Positions 25,101 to 37,424 are shown, counted from the stretch's first letter. The stretch: 64,000 nt of DNA from Epichloe hybrida (GCA_019022495.1 JAFEKR010000003.1:1116001-1180000), one strand, 5' to 3'. The notes: generated by a model from the letters alone, not told the origin. Program-made: numbers and translations.

Positions 25101-27450
25101 CTAAACCTAACTAATGCCTTTTTCTCTGTTAATTTATTAAGCTATAATGTGGGCATTTAATGTTATAAAGTAAGGAATTAAGGGTGCCTTACTGTAGAGA
25201 ACTTTGCGGCTCCTGTATTAGGTATAATCCCTTAGAATGTTATATAGAAATAGCGATCTTCTAATATAAATATTGCTAGGGCTTTATTTACAAGTTCCTG
25301 CTAAAAGGGGTCTTCTTTGCTAAGACTGTAATAAGCTACTTACCTTATTAGGAATTAAACTATTCTTTCGCTATTAATCTAGGTTCTGTGAGTAAAGAAG
25401 CTTATAGGTACTAGCCTATCTATATTATTAGGGCTGTTATTAAATCTAATACTCTTTATATACTAAGCGATTTTATTATTAATAAGGGGTTAGGACTTAT
25501 GTTCTCCCTTATACTAAGTAAGAAATAAATAATATAAGTTATTAGTTAAATCCGTAAGGTAGTGATTCTTAAAGCGTTAAAATACTTTCTTATAGTCCTC
25601 TTTAAGGTGCTTAGATAACTAGTATCCTTTCTTACTATATATATAGCACTTCTTTATGTAGGGAGTACCTTCTCTTCCTTATGGTTTTAAGGGGTATTAG
25701 GTCTCTTTTCTAGTCCTATTATATCTTTGGTTAGTCTAGAATTACTCTAGGGTTGTAGTTTTAGTTAGGAACTGTTAATAGTTTTTCTTCTCTTCTTTAA
25801 TAAGACAAAGGGTTATTCTAATCTATTTATAGAACTCTTATAGTCTATCTAGCGGATCTATAATTGCTTCTCTACACTCTAGAATACTATAATAGGCTCT
25901 AATAAGTTAATTCTAGAGTGCCCTTTTAGTTTAGCTTACTTTAGGCACTACTTATTATAAGATAGCTAGTCTTTCTATAAGTTTATTAAAGTATTTAATT
26001 ATTAACTTGCTTAGGTTATTATTTACTATTTCTTATAGGGAAGTGTTATTTTACTCTAGTAGATATCTTTGCTATGTATCCTTGGTTTTAAATTATTCTC
26101 TTATATAGCTAATAAGCGTAGGGAGATCTTATGGTTATCTAGGTTTAGAGAGGTGGTTTATATAGTATTATAGTGCTTTGCCTTTAAGTATAACCTTAAA
26201 AGCATAACTAGCTTGTTTAGGCTAGATGTTAAGTAACTTATACTTTCTACGGAATGTTTAAAGCTTTAATTTAAGGATATTATAGTTATTAGTGCTATAA
26301 AGTTATTCTTTAGGGTATACCTTAGATAGGTTAATAATTTGCTTTAGTAAAGGTCTCTTGGTCTATAGGGGTTCTCTAAGTGTTTCCCTTTGTATTTATA
26401 GAAGGGGTGGTAAGGTCTTTAGGAAGTAAGAGGGTGGCTTTATAGGTAGCACCCTTAGGGCTTATTATTCCCTCTAATTCTCCTCTTCCTTATGTTAGGA
26501 AGGAGGAATTATAGCTCTTTAAGCTATGCTAATAGGGGCACTACTAGCCCTAGATAGCATAGGTTACCTTTATTAGTAACTCTCTTGCTTAGGGGTATTA
26601 TTAGTAGTGTTACTAGGGTAATACTACTAACTTGCCTTTAGTGAAGGTATAAGCAGGGGAGTTACCTATGGATGCTTGCGAATAGCATCCTTAGGTGGTC
26701 TTAACTCTAGGTTAATTAACCTTCCTAGGGGAGATTAACTAGGCCTTCCTAGAGGGGATTAACTTAGTCTTCCTAGGGGAGTCTAGCTTGTTAATCCTTT
26801 TAATAGTGATTATACTAATAACTAGGGTAATAGGGTAAGTTGCCTAGTTCTAATATTACTATTATCTAGTAGATTATGGAAGAACTCTTTATTTTATAGG
26901 TTCTTTTAGAAGCCTATGTACTTCTTCCTAGCCTCTTTAATTTCTTTAAGAGTCTAAAATCTGAATTTTTCTTAGTTTACTACTTCTTTAAGGTTGTTTG
27001 CTATCTTAGTGCCTCTTCTAATAGTTATGTATACTTTATTATAAAGAAGATAGTCTTAAAGTCTATTTTATAAAAGGTCTCTCCCTTCTGCGAACTTATT
27101 CCTTAACTATCTATAGAAGTTATTACTAAATTTAGAGAATAGTGTTCTTCTAAATAACCCTTACTTCTTATATTATTTAGTCTTTATAAGGATATAAAGA
27201 CTAATTTCCTTAGGTGTTTTTATCTCTTTATATTTAGAACTTCCTATTTATTAGAGTAGTTCTTTTATAATATGTTATTAAAGCCTTATAGAGATGTAGG
27301 GGTATGGGTTAGTGTAAATAGGGGTTTTTCCTTTTTTAAGGTATTTGTTATTATCTCCTGTTTTAATGCCTTCTATAGTATTATTATAACTATTAGTCTT
27401 ACTAGGAACTCTGAATTAACTAGAGGTCCTAGATAGTCTAGCTGCATCTG
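22150..27450 (-). pseudogene. copia-A gag-pol, RIP-inactivated
   Basis: A minus-strand polyprotein remnant. Near 22,276-22,317 it reads EKRLIINIIAL, then further left RSNRLTKR; this fits the RNase H end of fungal copia polyproteins (TTEKRLMIDI...RWI..DNPADAMTK). RT, integrase and protease should follow to the right, with gag at about 26,850-27,450. The region 23,970-25,990 aligns with the copia-D integrase region at 54,430-56,090. Stops are mostly TAG/TAA at likely Gln and Trp positions, and limits are approximate. A copy of both ends without the middle forms the deleted element at 15,280. Confidence 0.75.
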
Positions 27451-27747
27451 ATATTCTAATTAATTAGGGGAGGTAAATCTTGTGATATAAGAAAGATAAG
27501 GGGATAGCTTAGTTACTAGTGTTAAACCTTTCTTTATTGTTTTAGAGTCTATATAGATATAGATGTTAATACTAAAGTAAGAAGAGAGCTATATTATACC
27601 TTTCTATTAGCATAACTTATTATTAAACATGGCCCTCCTATTTTATAGGGCGAGTTGTTATTAGATAAGCTGCCTCTTCTAATTAACCTTGCTAATCTGC
27701 GGTGTTTAAAGACTACGTGGTTATCTGTGAAGGTAACTACTAATTAG

Positions 27748-28056
27748 TGTTAGATTTATAGGGTATTGAATTTAATATAATACAGTTATAAGCCCGAAGA
27801 ATAGTATTGTCATTAATTATCTATTCTAGGCTGCGTTATCTGTTATTATAATTAATTTAGTTGTAGGAAAAGAGAGGTAAAAAGCTAGAAGTTATAATAC
27901 ATAAAGGGAAAAAGGGGTTACGCGTTTGTGTCCCTATATTTTCCTAGCTAATTAACGTGCCAGGTTGTGGGTCACGTGTGGGGTTCGCGCGTGGCCTAAG
28001 CTTCTGCCAGGTAATTGCGGCTACAACGCGCAATTAATATCACCTTTATTCCAACA
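27748..28056 (-). repeat. 5' LTR of full-length copia-A
   Basis: A 309-bp LTR starting TGTTAGATTTATAGGG and ending with an intact TTCCAACA, followed by GTTAC. Its internal side is GGTAACTACTAATTAG (27,732-27,747), conserved next to every 5' LTR of this family. Confidence 0.9.
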
Positions 28057-29492
28057 GTTACTAATAATAATAATTATTAGGATAAAGCTATTAATTTAAT
28101 AGAGATTATTATAAAGGCTTTTATAAAGGTTTAGGTAATCTTTAAGGTTAAGGAAAGTGGATTTCTAGGGTAAGTTATTAAGGTTATTAAGGTTAAGGCT
28201 TTAGGGGTTTAGAAGATTATTATTATTCTTATAATCTTTCTTATAACTAAAAAGGTATTAAAGTTTAATAAAGTACTTCTTTAAGGAATACTAGGATTAA
28301 ATATCCTAAGCCTTACTTAATAAGAATACTATAGTTTTATAAAGAATTATATAATTCTTTAATAACTTCCTTAGTTATCTTTTTAAAGGTATTTTTAAAC
28401 TAGCTTTTAAAGTCTTTTTAAAATAATTCCTATAGGTTATTATCTCTTTAACCTTAATACTTACTAAGGTTAATAAATCTTATAATTTAGTTATTAAGCT
28501 TAAGCTATATAGTAGTCTCTAGATCTAGCTTAATAAATTCTTTTTAATTATAGGAGAAGTTATAAGTAAGCTATTAAAGATATAAAGGTAATTTATACTC
28601 TTAGGGTCTTTTAAGGGTAATAATTAGGGCCTTATTATTACTAGTAGCCTTTTCTCTTATAGAAAGTCTAGATTTCTTTACTATCTTTAACTATAAAAGA
28701 AATATTATTAAGTTATTATTCTTTACTACTAATTAAGCTTATATATTTACCTATTATTATTATAAAGGTTTTCTTTTATACTTAAGAAGTATTATTACTT
28801 TAATAAAATTAGAAGATTATAAAAATAGGAAAAATAAAAGAAAAGGTAATAAAAAGTAGTAATAAAAATAAATTAAAAGGGATAAATAAAGTAATAAAAG
28901 TGCTAAAAGTAACTAGAAAATAATAAGAAAAGTAATAAGGAAATAATAGAAATTACTACTTCTTATTTTTTATAAAAAAAAAGGAAGGAGATAATCTCTC
29001 TCTCTTACTAATAAGTATAAAGTAAATAGTACTAAGAATAAAGGAGGTAAGAAATAAGTAATAAATACTTATAAGAAAAGATTAAAGGTTTATTAGAAAG
29101 TAATATATTAAAGGGAATTTATAGATATATTAGCTAGCTTAGCTAAGGTTATTTAATATTAGGTTTAAAATAAATACCTTATAGTAATATATTTTATTAG
29201 TTAGTTAGTTTTCTTATAATAAATAATAAAATTAATAATTAATAATAATATCCTAGATAAATATAATATAGTTATATCCCTTAGCCTAAGGGTTAATAAA
29301 TTAATTCCTTAGAAGCCTTATAAGCTTATAACTAGGATTCTAGTCTTTTCCTTTAGTATACTTATAGAGTTATACCTCTTTACTATAATAACTATTATAA
29401 TATAATAAAGGGTAGTAGTAGTAGTATTTATAAAAATATTTTTTCTTATAATACCTAGCTTATTTATAGTTATAAAGTTAACTACTAATTAG
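28057..29492 (-). pseudogene. copia-D gag and leader fragment
   Basis: The first 250 bp match 63,775-64,000, the gag side of the right-hand copia-D. The stretch continues to the 5' LTR at 29,493, so it covers the gag start and leader. It contains an A-rich, Lys-codon-like region (28,800-29,060) and no open frame. The last 14 bases, TAACTACTAATTAG, equal those beside the copia-A 5' LTR. Confidence 0.62.
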
Positions 29493-29751
29493 TATTAGTT
29501 ATACTAAGGTACTTATATAGGTAAGATAATTTTATAATATTAAAGTTAATAATAGTTAGTTAGATTACTAGGAAAGAGAGAGAAAAGAGGGAAAGTCTAA
29601 ATACTAGAAAAGTAAGTAAAATCTATAGGTAAGGTAAAAGAGGGGGTAGCGAATTAATATAGCTAATTATATTATGTATATTACGCTAGACCTATAATTT
29701 AGTCTAGTCTTTAGCCACAATTAAACTAATAAAGATCCGAAGGATTTAACA
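29493..29751 (-). repeat. 5' LTR of copia-D (left copy)
   Basis: A 259-bp LTR matching 44,331-44,596 (blocks GGGAAAGTCTA, GGGGGTAGCGAATTAATATAG, CGCTAGACCTATAATTTAG). It starts TATTAG, a RIP form of TGTTGG, and ends GATTTAACA. It marks the left border of the host-gene region. The next bases, ACTAG, would be one half of the target duplication. Confidence 0.85.
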
Positions 29752-30524
29752 ACTAGCGTAGTATATTATAAATAAGGGTAAACATAGAGTAAACTTAGTT
29801 TTATAACTTTCTATGTAAATTTATAGCTAAAAATGGTTAGCATTCCCTTGTGCATTGTTATGCACTCTGCTTACTCTACTACCTTAGCAGAGTTTTCGTG
29901 GATTACAATCTTAGCTATCACTCTATTATATTCCTTCTAACCAAAGTCATGATAAAATGCTTTAAAAACCTTATAATTAATTCACTCTCCTAGTGTAGTC
30001 GCTAAAAACCTAAATAAATAAATAGAAACTTTTAATTAAATTTATAAGATAACTAGAGTTCTCTTAAGGTTATAACTTTTAGTAAAGAAGAAAAATTCAG
30101 CTAACCTTAGAGGGGTTTTTAGTGTAGTAGGGTCAGGTACCTCACACCTTCCCCCCCTAACACTAATAAATACTTAACAACTTATTCAAGAAGGTATTAT
30201 TCAGGGTCTATTATAGTCCCTAACACTAAATCATAAGAATAGTCTTAGTTTTTCCCCTTACCTATATATAGCCTACCTACTCGCTCTCTTATCATTTTAA
30301 TATCAATTTTCTAGCTTACTTCTTACTAAACTATTTAGCTAAACACTATTACATACTAACAACCTATACTTAACTTAAAATCAGTACCCTACTAGCTTTC
30401 ACCCCTAAAGATTAGTCTAGGTGTAGAGGAACATTTACTACCTATTACATCCCGTTACCAAGGACTAGAAAGCTTTCTCTAGCAAATTCTCTAAGAGACT
30501 CCCTAGACTAATTACAAAATAACC
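29752..30524. other. Upstream region of the DUF6603-like pseudogene
   Basis: This 773-bp stretch is less TpA-biased than the retroelements and has no gene-like frame. It includes a C8 run in CACACCTTCCCCCCCCTAAC-like context near 30,148-30,160 and pyrimidine-rich patches, which would fit an old promoter and leader for the frame starting at 30,525. No single promoter element can be defended. Confidence 0.4.
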
Positions 30525-33500
30525 ATGGCCTTAGACTCCCCTAGACGCAATAAACACACGAATAGTTCCTTAGTAGTAACGGGCGCGATAACTTCTAGCA
30601 TCTATGCTAGCTCTTTAGGCAAACAACCTAGCAAAAATATTAGAGTTTTATCGGCCAACAGCCTTATAGATAAGTTCGTAGCAAGCTTAAATCCTAATAA
30701 AGTCATTACCTTATTAACCACTCTAGACCTAATAGCTAGTTTTAATGCTTCTAATAAAACCCTAAAATAGTTCTAGAACCTTAACCCTAACGCTACTAGC
30801 TCCCTTATAGTTAATAATTCAGCAGTAAAGAATATTAAAAGCTTTAAGTTCACGCTATCTTAACCTTAGCCGCTTATCTTTAGCTTTACTAGTAATATCT
30901 TGCTCTTCACATTCGGGTCCATAGGTCTTTTAGGCAACAGTGCAACAGGATCCCAAATTAAATCACCTAGTATTAACCTAACTAGAAATATATTAACCTA
31001 TAGTCTAGACTTCGTAAAGATAGAAGACATCATAGGAGTTAAAGTCAAGGAAGTCTTTAAGAACACTAATTAAAGTAGCATAGATAAATATATGCCAGAT
31101 GCAATCCTTAACCTTAGGGTAACGCTCAAGAAGCCAGACGCTAATGCCCTGCCTAGGAGGAACACTTTGTGATTTATCCTATCAGCGGATAAGTGGCTTA
31201 AGACTTACCTATAGTTCTAGCTATTATAGTTTAAGGCCTTACAGGATCTATTCTTAATTGCCCTAAAAGGTCTAGTAATTAACAGCGCAGATGTTATATA
31301 CAAGAGCAAGATACTATTAGCCTTAATAGAAAATAGCAAGAAGCCTCTTTTTAATAGTAAAGTAGTATTTAGCATTAAATACTCTATTAATAGCGCTAGT
31401 AGTATAGTGTTAATGCTCGCCAGCATTAAATTCACTATGTCAACCATTAACTTTACCTTCATATTCCTCTCCCTAGATCCGCTTATAGGAATACTAAAAT
31501 AGTTAGCTAAGATTACAAAAGATAATAATATTAAGACGGTTATTAACGAACTTTTAAATAAGGAGAAAGATAAAACTAAGGTTCTGCCTAGGGCAACATT
31601 ACAAAGACTATATATCAGGCTTAATACAAGTAGAGACCCTCAGAATCCCAGACTCAGCTCCTTTTCTTTTAATATTAAGGTTTCTACTAGTTTTAGCTAA
31701 GGAGAAAGCACTAATACACCTATCTTCTTAATCTCGTATACTTAGGATCAGTCTATTAGCACTTATAGTACTCTCACTAGATAACTATAGAACAATAAGT
31801 GATTAATAACTTAATGCTCTATATCTTTTACTAATCAAAGCCATCCTCCAGATTTCAGCACGTCCAATAATCTAGATTTAGAACCAAGTAGAGAGAAATA
31901 GGCTATTTTAAAGCCTGTAACTCGTTCGCCTGCCATGTATATTAATATTACCACTCTAATCCCTAGTAAGAAGGTAGTTAACATCCCCAACACCTTACCT
32001 TCTAGGATCATAGTTACATCCATTTACTTATCGCAAGAATCGTTTTCCCTTCAGTGTGCGGTTACCGCTAGGCCTTAATCTCCTAGCTTTGCTCCTCAAC
32101 CTTCTCTAGGCAATATTATTCTCTCTACCTATTTTAACTAGGGTAAAAGCTTAGCCTTCACCTTTAACATTAGAATATCCATTAGGATTAATCCTCCAAA
32201 GGATTCTAAGTTTAATCTCCTAGCAGTCTTTTTTAGATATCTAAGCTATACTTTAACTAATTAATCATAGGAGCTTAATGCCTCTATTAATAGACTATAT
32301 ACAGCTATACTAGCCGAGTTCTTTAACAAAGATACAAAAGACCACATTAGGCCACTAATCAAATCCATTACAATCAACACCTTAAGCGTCAAGTACGAAT
32401 ATAAGAGACCACAAAGTGGTACTAGTACCATAACTATAGGGAGCAGGTTCACTATCTCTAGCGACTTAGTTATTACAAGGTTAAGATTAAACCTTAACTT
32501 TAAGTATAACTCTAGTGGTTTTATATTCATAGCAGCGCTTAATCTAGAAAACAGGAATACTAAGATCAGAGACATTTTAACCGCAATGCTTAGTACTAAG
32601 TTTAACATACCAGATTTCGTATACAACACAGTGCTAGTTAGTAATAATGAGGACGCGTTTCGCATTAGTATTAAGAAGAAGACAATAATAGTAAAGGCTA
32701 GTGACATCAGTTCATTCTAATTCCTCGCCCGACTTAATATTAGGCATCTCTAAATACTGTTCTCCTAGCTCCATAGTACTATATAGGGGGCAAAGGATCC
32801 TTTAAAGTGGCTATTAAAAGCAGCCATTAACAGATTCGGCGCCATAGAACTTTAGATCCCTCTCATTAGCATATTAACCTAGCCACTTAATAAGCTTTAC
32901 TTCCTCTTTATCTAAGATCCTAGACTACTAAGAGCCCCTAGATAGCTTACAAGGCTTCTCTAGGAGGATATTACTTAATTTAACAGTAGCTTAGGAGCTA
33001 ATCCGTTAATTATTACTAATAAAATCAAGCCTAACCAAGCGAAGCTAGCAGACCTTCTAGTGCCATCTAGATATTACTTCGCCATCATTATTCACAACAC
33101 CATAGGTTAGTCCATATGTCTACTTAACTATAGCTTTATAAAACCTTAGCCTTCTTTCTCTTAAGCGCTAATAGATCCTGCCTCTAGTGTGTAAGAGGGC
33201 AGAAGACGTACTAAGGATAAAATAGATAATAGAGGTCCTAGTGCTTAAGCGCTATATAAAAAGGTTATAGGCTTGCTAGTAATTAGTAACATTAGTCTTA
33301 AGTATAAGGATAAGAAATTATTAATTATCTTTAACGTAACCTTCTAGCTTAGCCCAATCAGATTCTCTCTTCTTAGCTTTAGTCTTAACACTTAATTCAA
33401 GACACTAGATAATTTACTAACTATTAATATTAACATTAATAGCTTAGCAGCATCCTTTAATAGATCTCCATTTACCATCGCCAGTGTCATTATCCATAGC

Positions 33501-36057
33501 AATAATAGCGCCATAGACTATTACGCCAGTGGGCTAATCATTAGCTTCCGCCCTTATTAGTTCTAAGCAGCTAGCTTCTACGGTATCATCACTCTTAAGA
33601 ATAGCAGCAATAGCTTCTAGAGCATCTTTATCTTCACAAAACTTAATAGCCCGCTTATAACACTTAGATTTGCTAAAATCAGTGGAATCTACGGTGGCTT
33701 TAGCTATAATAGTAGTATGCGCCTACCCTCTATAGATTAGGTATCCAATTTCCCCTTCATTAATAGCGATTAACTTAGTGGCAACGATAATACATAAGAA
33801 GTACTTCTAGAGCTCATTAACCCCTTAGCTAGTGGATAGTTCTAGCCACTTAATAGCACGTACTAGGGCGCAATTAGTATAAAGCTCTCTGTGTTCCATA
33901 TACTAAGTATTAACGTAGTAGTTGCCATCTAGTTTAGTAACTTAGTAAAGCTAGGCATCTTTGCTACAGTAGTCTATGACATTCCGTACGCCAAATTGCA
34001 ACTTAAGCTAGCCCATGCTAAACTAGGTATTACAGCCATCCTAGACTTTAACTATAGCTTCCTTAAGATTAAGAGTTAGCTATCGCCCCGCTTATATATC
34101 CTTAGTCCTAATTACTATCTTACTAGTAGGTGTGCTCTCTGCTTCTGGTTTAACATGCCTCTTACTAATCAAGCTAGGATTAGAGACTTTATTTTTACTC
34201 TAGGCAGGTATTACTAAGCTTTTAACGTACCTATTAGTTATCCTAACCCCCCTTAGCTAGGTATTAGCTAGGACGTAGGTAGCGGCTTATTAATCTCTAG
34301 AGAAGCATATTTTACTATCACGCCTAAGGCATGCATAGCTAGCGGGCGCCTCTATGCTTTGTTTAAGGCGGGACCACTCTTAGCTTAGTTTAATGCCTTT
34401 ACTAATTTCCTTATTAACTACAGACCATTTTACTTTAATATGTTAGCTAGAGTCTCCGTTAGCGTGGGATTTAGCATTAACTTCTAGTTTATCCATATCC
34501 GCATTTTAGTCCAGATTAGCGCCGAGCTTTACCTTTAGGGCCTGCCTATTGCTAGCTATGTTTACGTTAACTTCTAGATTATCGCTTTTAATATTAACTT
34601 TAGTAATACCATACCTAAGGACAAAAAGGTTACCCTATTAGACTTCTACAAACTTATTCTTTAGGAGTTACCTACATCTTCCCTTCCGTTAGTAAAAGCC
34701 TTAACTATAGGACAGAGCATAAAGAGCAGACGGTAATCCATTATAGTGTTAATAAGGATAATATTAAAGAACGAAGCACATAACTTCCTTGCTAAGTCTA
34801 GATTATTAAACCCTAATAACAAACTAGAGCGGGGATAGGCAGACCTATGGACTGTCCGAGCTAGCACATTTGTCTTTGTTATAGAATGTAAGATGGCCAT
34901 AACTGCTCTTAGGACAAGCGATAGTAGTGCTCTAATCCTTTAATATAATAACATTTTTAGTAAGCTAATGAAGCTAACGATGCCTATAACCTTAATCCTG
35001 TAAATTTAGGTAACATATAATAATAGAAAAGATGCTAGGGAAGATTAGTAATTTAAGAAATATATACAGGCGCTCCTAAGTGCTCTATAGGCAAAGTATA
35101 AGCCTTACGCTTTAGTCTTCTTTCTCCTCTTCTCTTATATTTAATAAGACTTAGTTCTAGTTTGCTATTACTAAACTCATCTAAACTAGCTAACCCATGC
35201 TAGATAACTGATAAACTAATCCACATTAGAGCGGAAACAATATTAGTAATTTACTTAACGCAAATAATAGTAGACTTTCTCTTATAGTAGGCGTGCAAGT
35301 CACTACACCTAAGCTAACCATATCTCCTAACCTATTCCTAGCCTATAAGGCTATAGATATAGACCTCTAAGAGCTAACTATAGAGCGGCCGTTCCCTGCC
35401 ATGGTCACTACTAAGGATATATAGGCTCTAGTTAAACTAAATAATAATATTATAAAGCGATATAAAGACGTTTATATAGCCTAGAAAAACCCCTTGCTAG
35501 AGGAAAAGGGCTAATAAGAATTTGTAGGTGCCTTAGCTAAGAGCTTAAGATTTAGTAACATAAGTAAGCTAAAGGGCATTGCTAGAATTCTAGATAGGCT
35601 AGAGAAGGGTTTTATAAATATGTATGTAGTGTCCCTATTATTAACCACTAGCGTGGAAAGAAGAACTATCATTAGGGCACGTCTGTCCAAACCTTACCAC
35701 TTTGACGACCCTTCTACCCTAGCTAGAATCACTAACACAGAGACTAAGATAGAGGAACTGCTTAAATAGAAAGCCTAACAGACCTAGAGGGATACTAAGT
35801 TAAAGGAAATAATAAATGATATTTCAGGGATACTCCGCGACTATATAAATAGACTAAGCTCGGACGAATAGTTAGGAAAATACTACCCCCTAATCAAGAA
35901 ACATTAAGCACTTACAACTAACTCCCTTAACTTCCCGCAAGCAAACTAAATTTATCTTAAGCTTCCTCACATCCCTTCAATATTCCCTAGTAACTAGCCC
36001 AAGCACTTTCTGTATTCATTATCTACCCCTTAAATAATCCCGTTACTTATGTGGTAA
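30525..36057 (+). pseudogene. Very long RIP-damaged gene with DUF6603-like region
   Basis: A frame opens with ATG at 30,525 and keeps one phase to about 35,130 (checked at 31,857, 33,012, 34,191 and 34,893). It is broken only by TAA/TAG, mostly where Gln or Trp is plausible. After about 35,230 the text continues one phase over, to TAA at 36,055, perhaps across an intron. The product would be about 1,800 residues. At 34,180-34,520 the translation reads FTLGRYYQAFNVPISYP, then ITPKACIASGRL, then FLINYRPFYFN; this is the FTLGGYHP...YP / TP..MAGG / DFLI.WKP pattern I recall for DUF6603 proteins of fungi and bacteria. The function of that family is unknown. The C-terminal 250 residues look charged and helical. 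I see no signal peptide. Confidence 0.68.
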
Positions 36058-36831
36058 TTTAAATAAGGTTAACGGTTTCCTTAAGAACGGCAATAGATAC
36101 TAAGAGACAGGCATTTTATTTTATTTAGTTTCTTAAACTCTCCTTTTAGCAATGTTATCTCTATTATATAAGGCTTCCGGTCCCCTTTAAGGCATCGCTT
36201 AGTCTCATGTCGTCCAATCTTTGTAAATATATCATGTTGTTTATTAACTAACTAAATTTGTTATCTATAGTGAAACTACCTAATTAGGTAGTATTTCGCG
36301 CTTAATATCACACCAGGTTCATATTTACAGTAATAGCAGCATTTTCAGATAGGCTTTTCAGCGGCTTCTTTAGCAGCTCCTTAGCAGGTTGCTTTATATA
36401 ACTATAGGGATGAATTTTAATTAAGCAAGGGCGAAAGCTAGTAGGGTGCTGATTAGCAAGGAAAGAGGCGCTTCGCCTGTGTTTTACGTAAGGTAAGAGT
36501 TCCCGCTTTCCCTAAATAAGGCTGTTTTATAGAGACATCCCTTCTAATTAATTAGTAAGAAATTTCTTTCTACCTCTCTTAACCGCCTAATCTAGGGGGG
36601 GCAGGGTTTAATCAGTTAAATTAACAAATCATTAGTTAGTTAGTTAAATCATTAGTTAAAAAGTTAGTTAGATAAAAAAAAAGATAGAAGCGGATAATAG
36701 CTAGCATAGGCAGATACTAAAGCTTTCCCTATGCCTATAATACCAATAAATTCAGGCAGCCATAAAGATCTTATAAGTTAAGTACAGGTTATCAGTCTAT
36801 AATAGTGCCTTTATTTACTACTTACAAACTT
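36058..36831. other. AT-rich spacer, no gene seen
   Basis: No readable frame was seen on either strand. A low-complexity patch of TTAGTTAGTTAG and TCATTAGTTAAA units lies at about 36,620-36,675, followed by an A9 run. A G7 run is at about 36,594-36,600. RIP-like TpA bias is moderate. Confidence 0.5.
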
Positions 36832-36950
36832 AGTAACTCTTTAGGCAAAAAACCTAGCAAAAACATTAGAGTTTTGTTAGCTAATAGCCTTATAGATAAG
36901 TTCGTAGCAGGCTTAAACCCTAATAAAGTCATCATCTCATTAACCACGCC
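36832..36950 (+). pseudogene. Fragment of a second copy of the DUF6603-like gene
   Basis: These 119 bp match 30,612-30,727 near the start of the long pseudogene, with scattered transitions. The translation NSLGKKPSKNIRV followed by LANSLIDKFVAGLNPNKV is recognisable in frame. Nothing on either side aligns with the long copy. Its presence shows the gene was duplicated at least locally, which is the condition RIP needs. Confidence 0.75.
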
Positions 36951-36962
36951 AGTAATTAGAAC

Positions 36963-37424
36963 GTGTTCTAATATGTGACACATGGCATTATTTGCTCCTT
37001 CCCTTATAGCATATATATTATAGGCCTTAGGGGCTAAGAGACTCTAGATAGGTATTACCTATTAGATTAAGTGCTATGCAAACTTGCCTTTGTTTCTCTT
37101 ATTAAACTCACACTTTACCGCGCATAATCTTTCACACTTCCAGAGCAGGGCTTCGAACCTCTTATCATAGGTTCTTCTAGTTATCTTACGACAAGACAAG
37201 TACACTATGAAAGACTTGATGATCATGGGGCGACATCCGACAAAGCCACCCCTATAGATGACCACCCTCCTGGCCACGTCAGTTGCATTTCGCTTTTGAC
37301 CCCGGCAGACGCAGAGGAAAAAGGCTCCCCTAAGGCCCTTCTGGCTACTCTAGTAGACGAATCGCAGCAGGGCATCTCAGGTGACAGTCCCGAGGGTTCC
37401 ATGTCGCCTTATGGGTTAAATTGA
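36963..37424 (+). pseudogene. Degraded reading frame of unknown identity at the island edge
   Basis: One phase (codons starting at multiples of 3) runs from about 36,963 to TGA at 37,422. Four TAA codons occur in the AT-rich left half and none in the last 101 codons. There is no ATG start. Readable parts include SFTLPEQGFEPLIIG and, near the end, SPEGSMSPYGLN. The change from stop-rich to stop-free follows the rise in GC, as if RIP faded into the island. I do not recognise a family. A 68-codon minus-strand frame (37,074-37,277) overlaps it and cannot be excluded as the real one. Confidence 0.3.

Larger units (their letters stand above)
21351..28056 (-). mobile_element. Full-length Ty1/copia retrotransposon (family A), TSD GTTAC
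   Basis: A 6,706-bp element with LTRs of 309 bp at 21,351-21,659 and 27,748-28,056, flanked by GTTAC at 21,346-21,350 and 28,057-28,061. Minus-strand translation shows copia pol signatures. It is inserted in the gag region of copia-D; the empty site is visible in the paralogous copy near 63,775. It is less RIP-damaged than the gypsy elements, and long stretches keep Gly, Cys and CpG codons. Confidence 0.9.

Noticed and set aside
1..30000. A natural AT-rich isochore or centromere rather than RIP
   Set aside because: The stops fall at Gln/Trp positions and Asp/Cys codons changed by transitions within recognisable transposon proteins, which points to RIP. A centromere cannot be excluded but nothing specific supports it.
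31217..34900. Minus-strand open frames of 62-148 codons (31,217; 31,835; 32,261; 34,661)
   Set aside because: They are Leu/Ile-rich antisense shadows of the plus-strand pseudogene. The plus-strand phase is consistent over the whole length.
37146..37262. Possible tRNA on the minus strand (AGGTTCGAAGCC box B and TGGCTTTGTCGG box A)
   Set aside because: Box A has a mismatch, spacing is about 95 nt and no stems form. It probably is a chance match.
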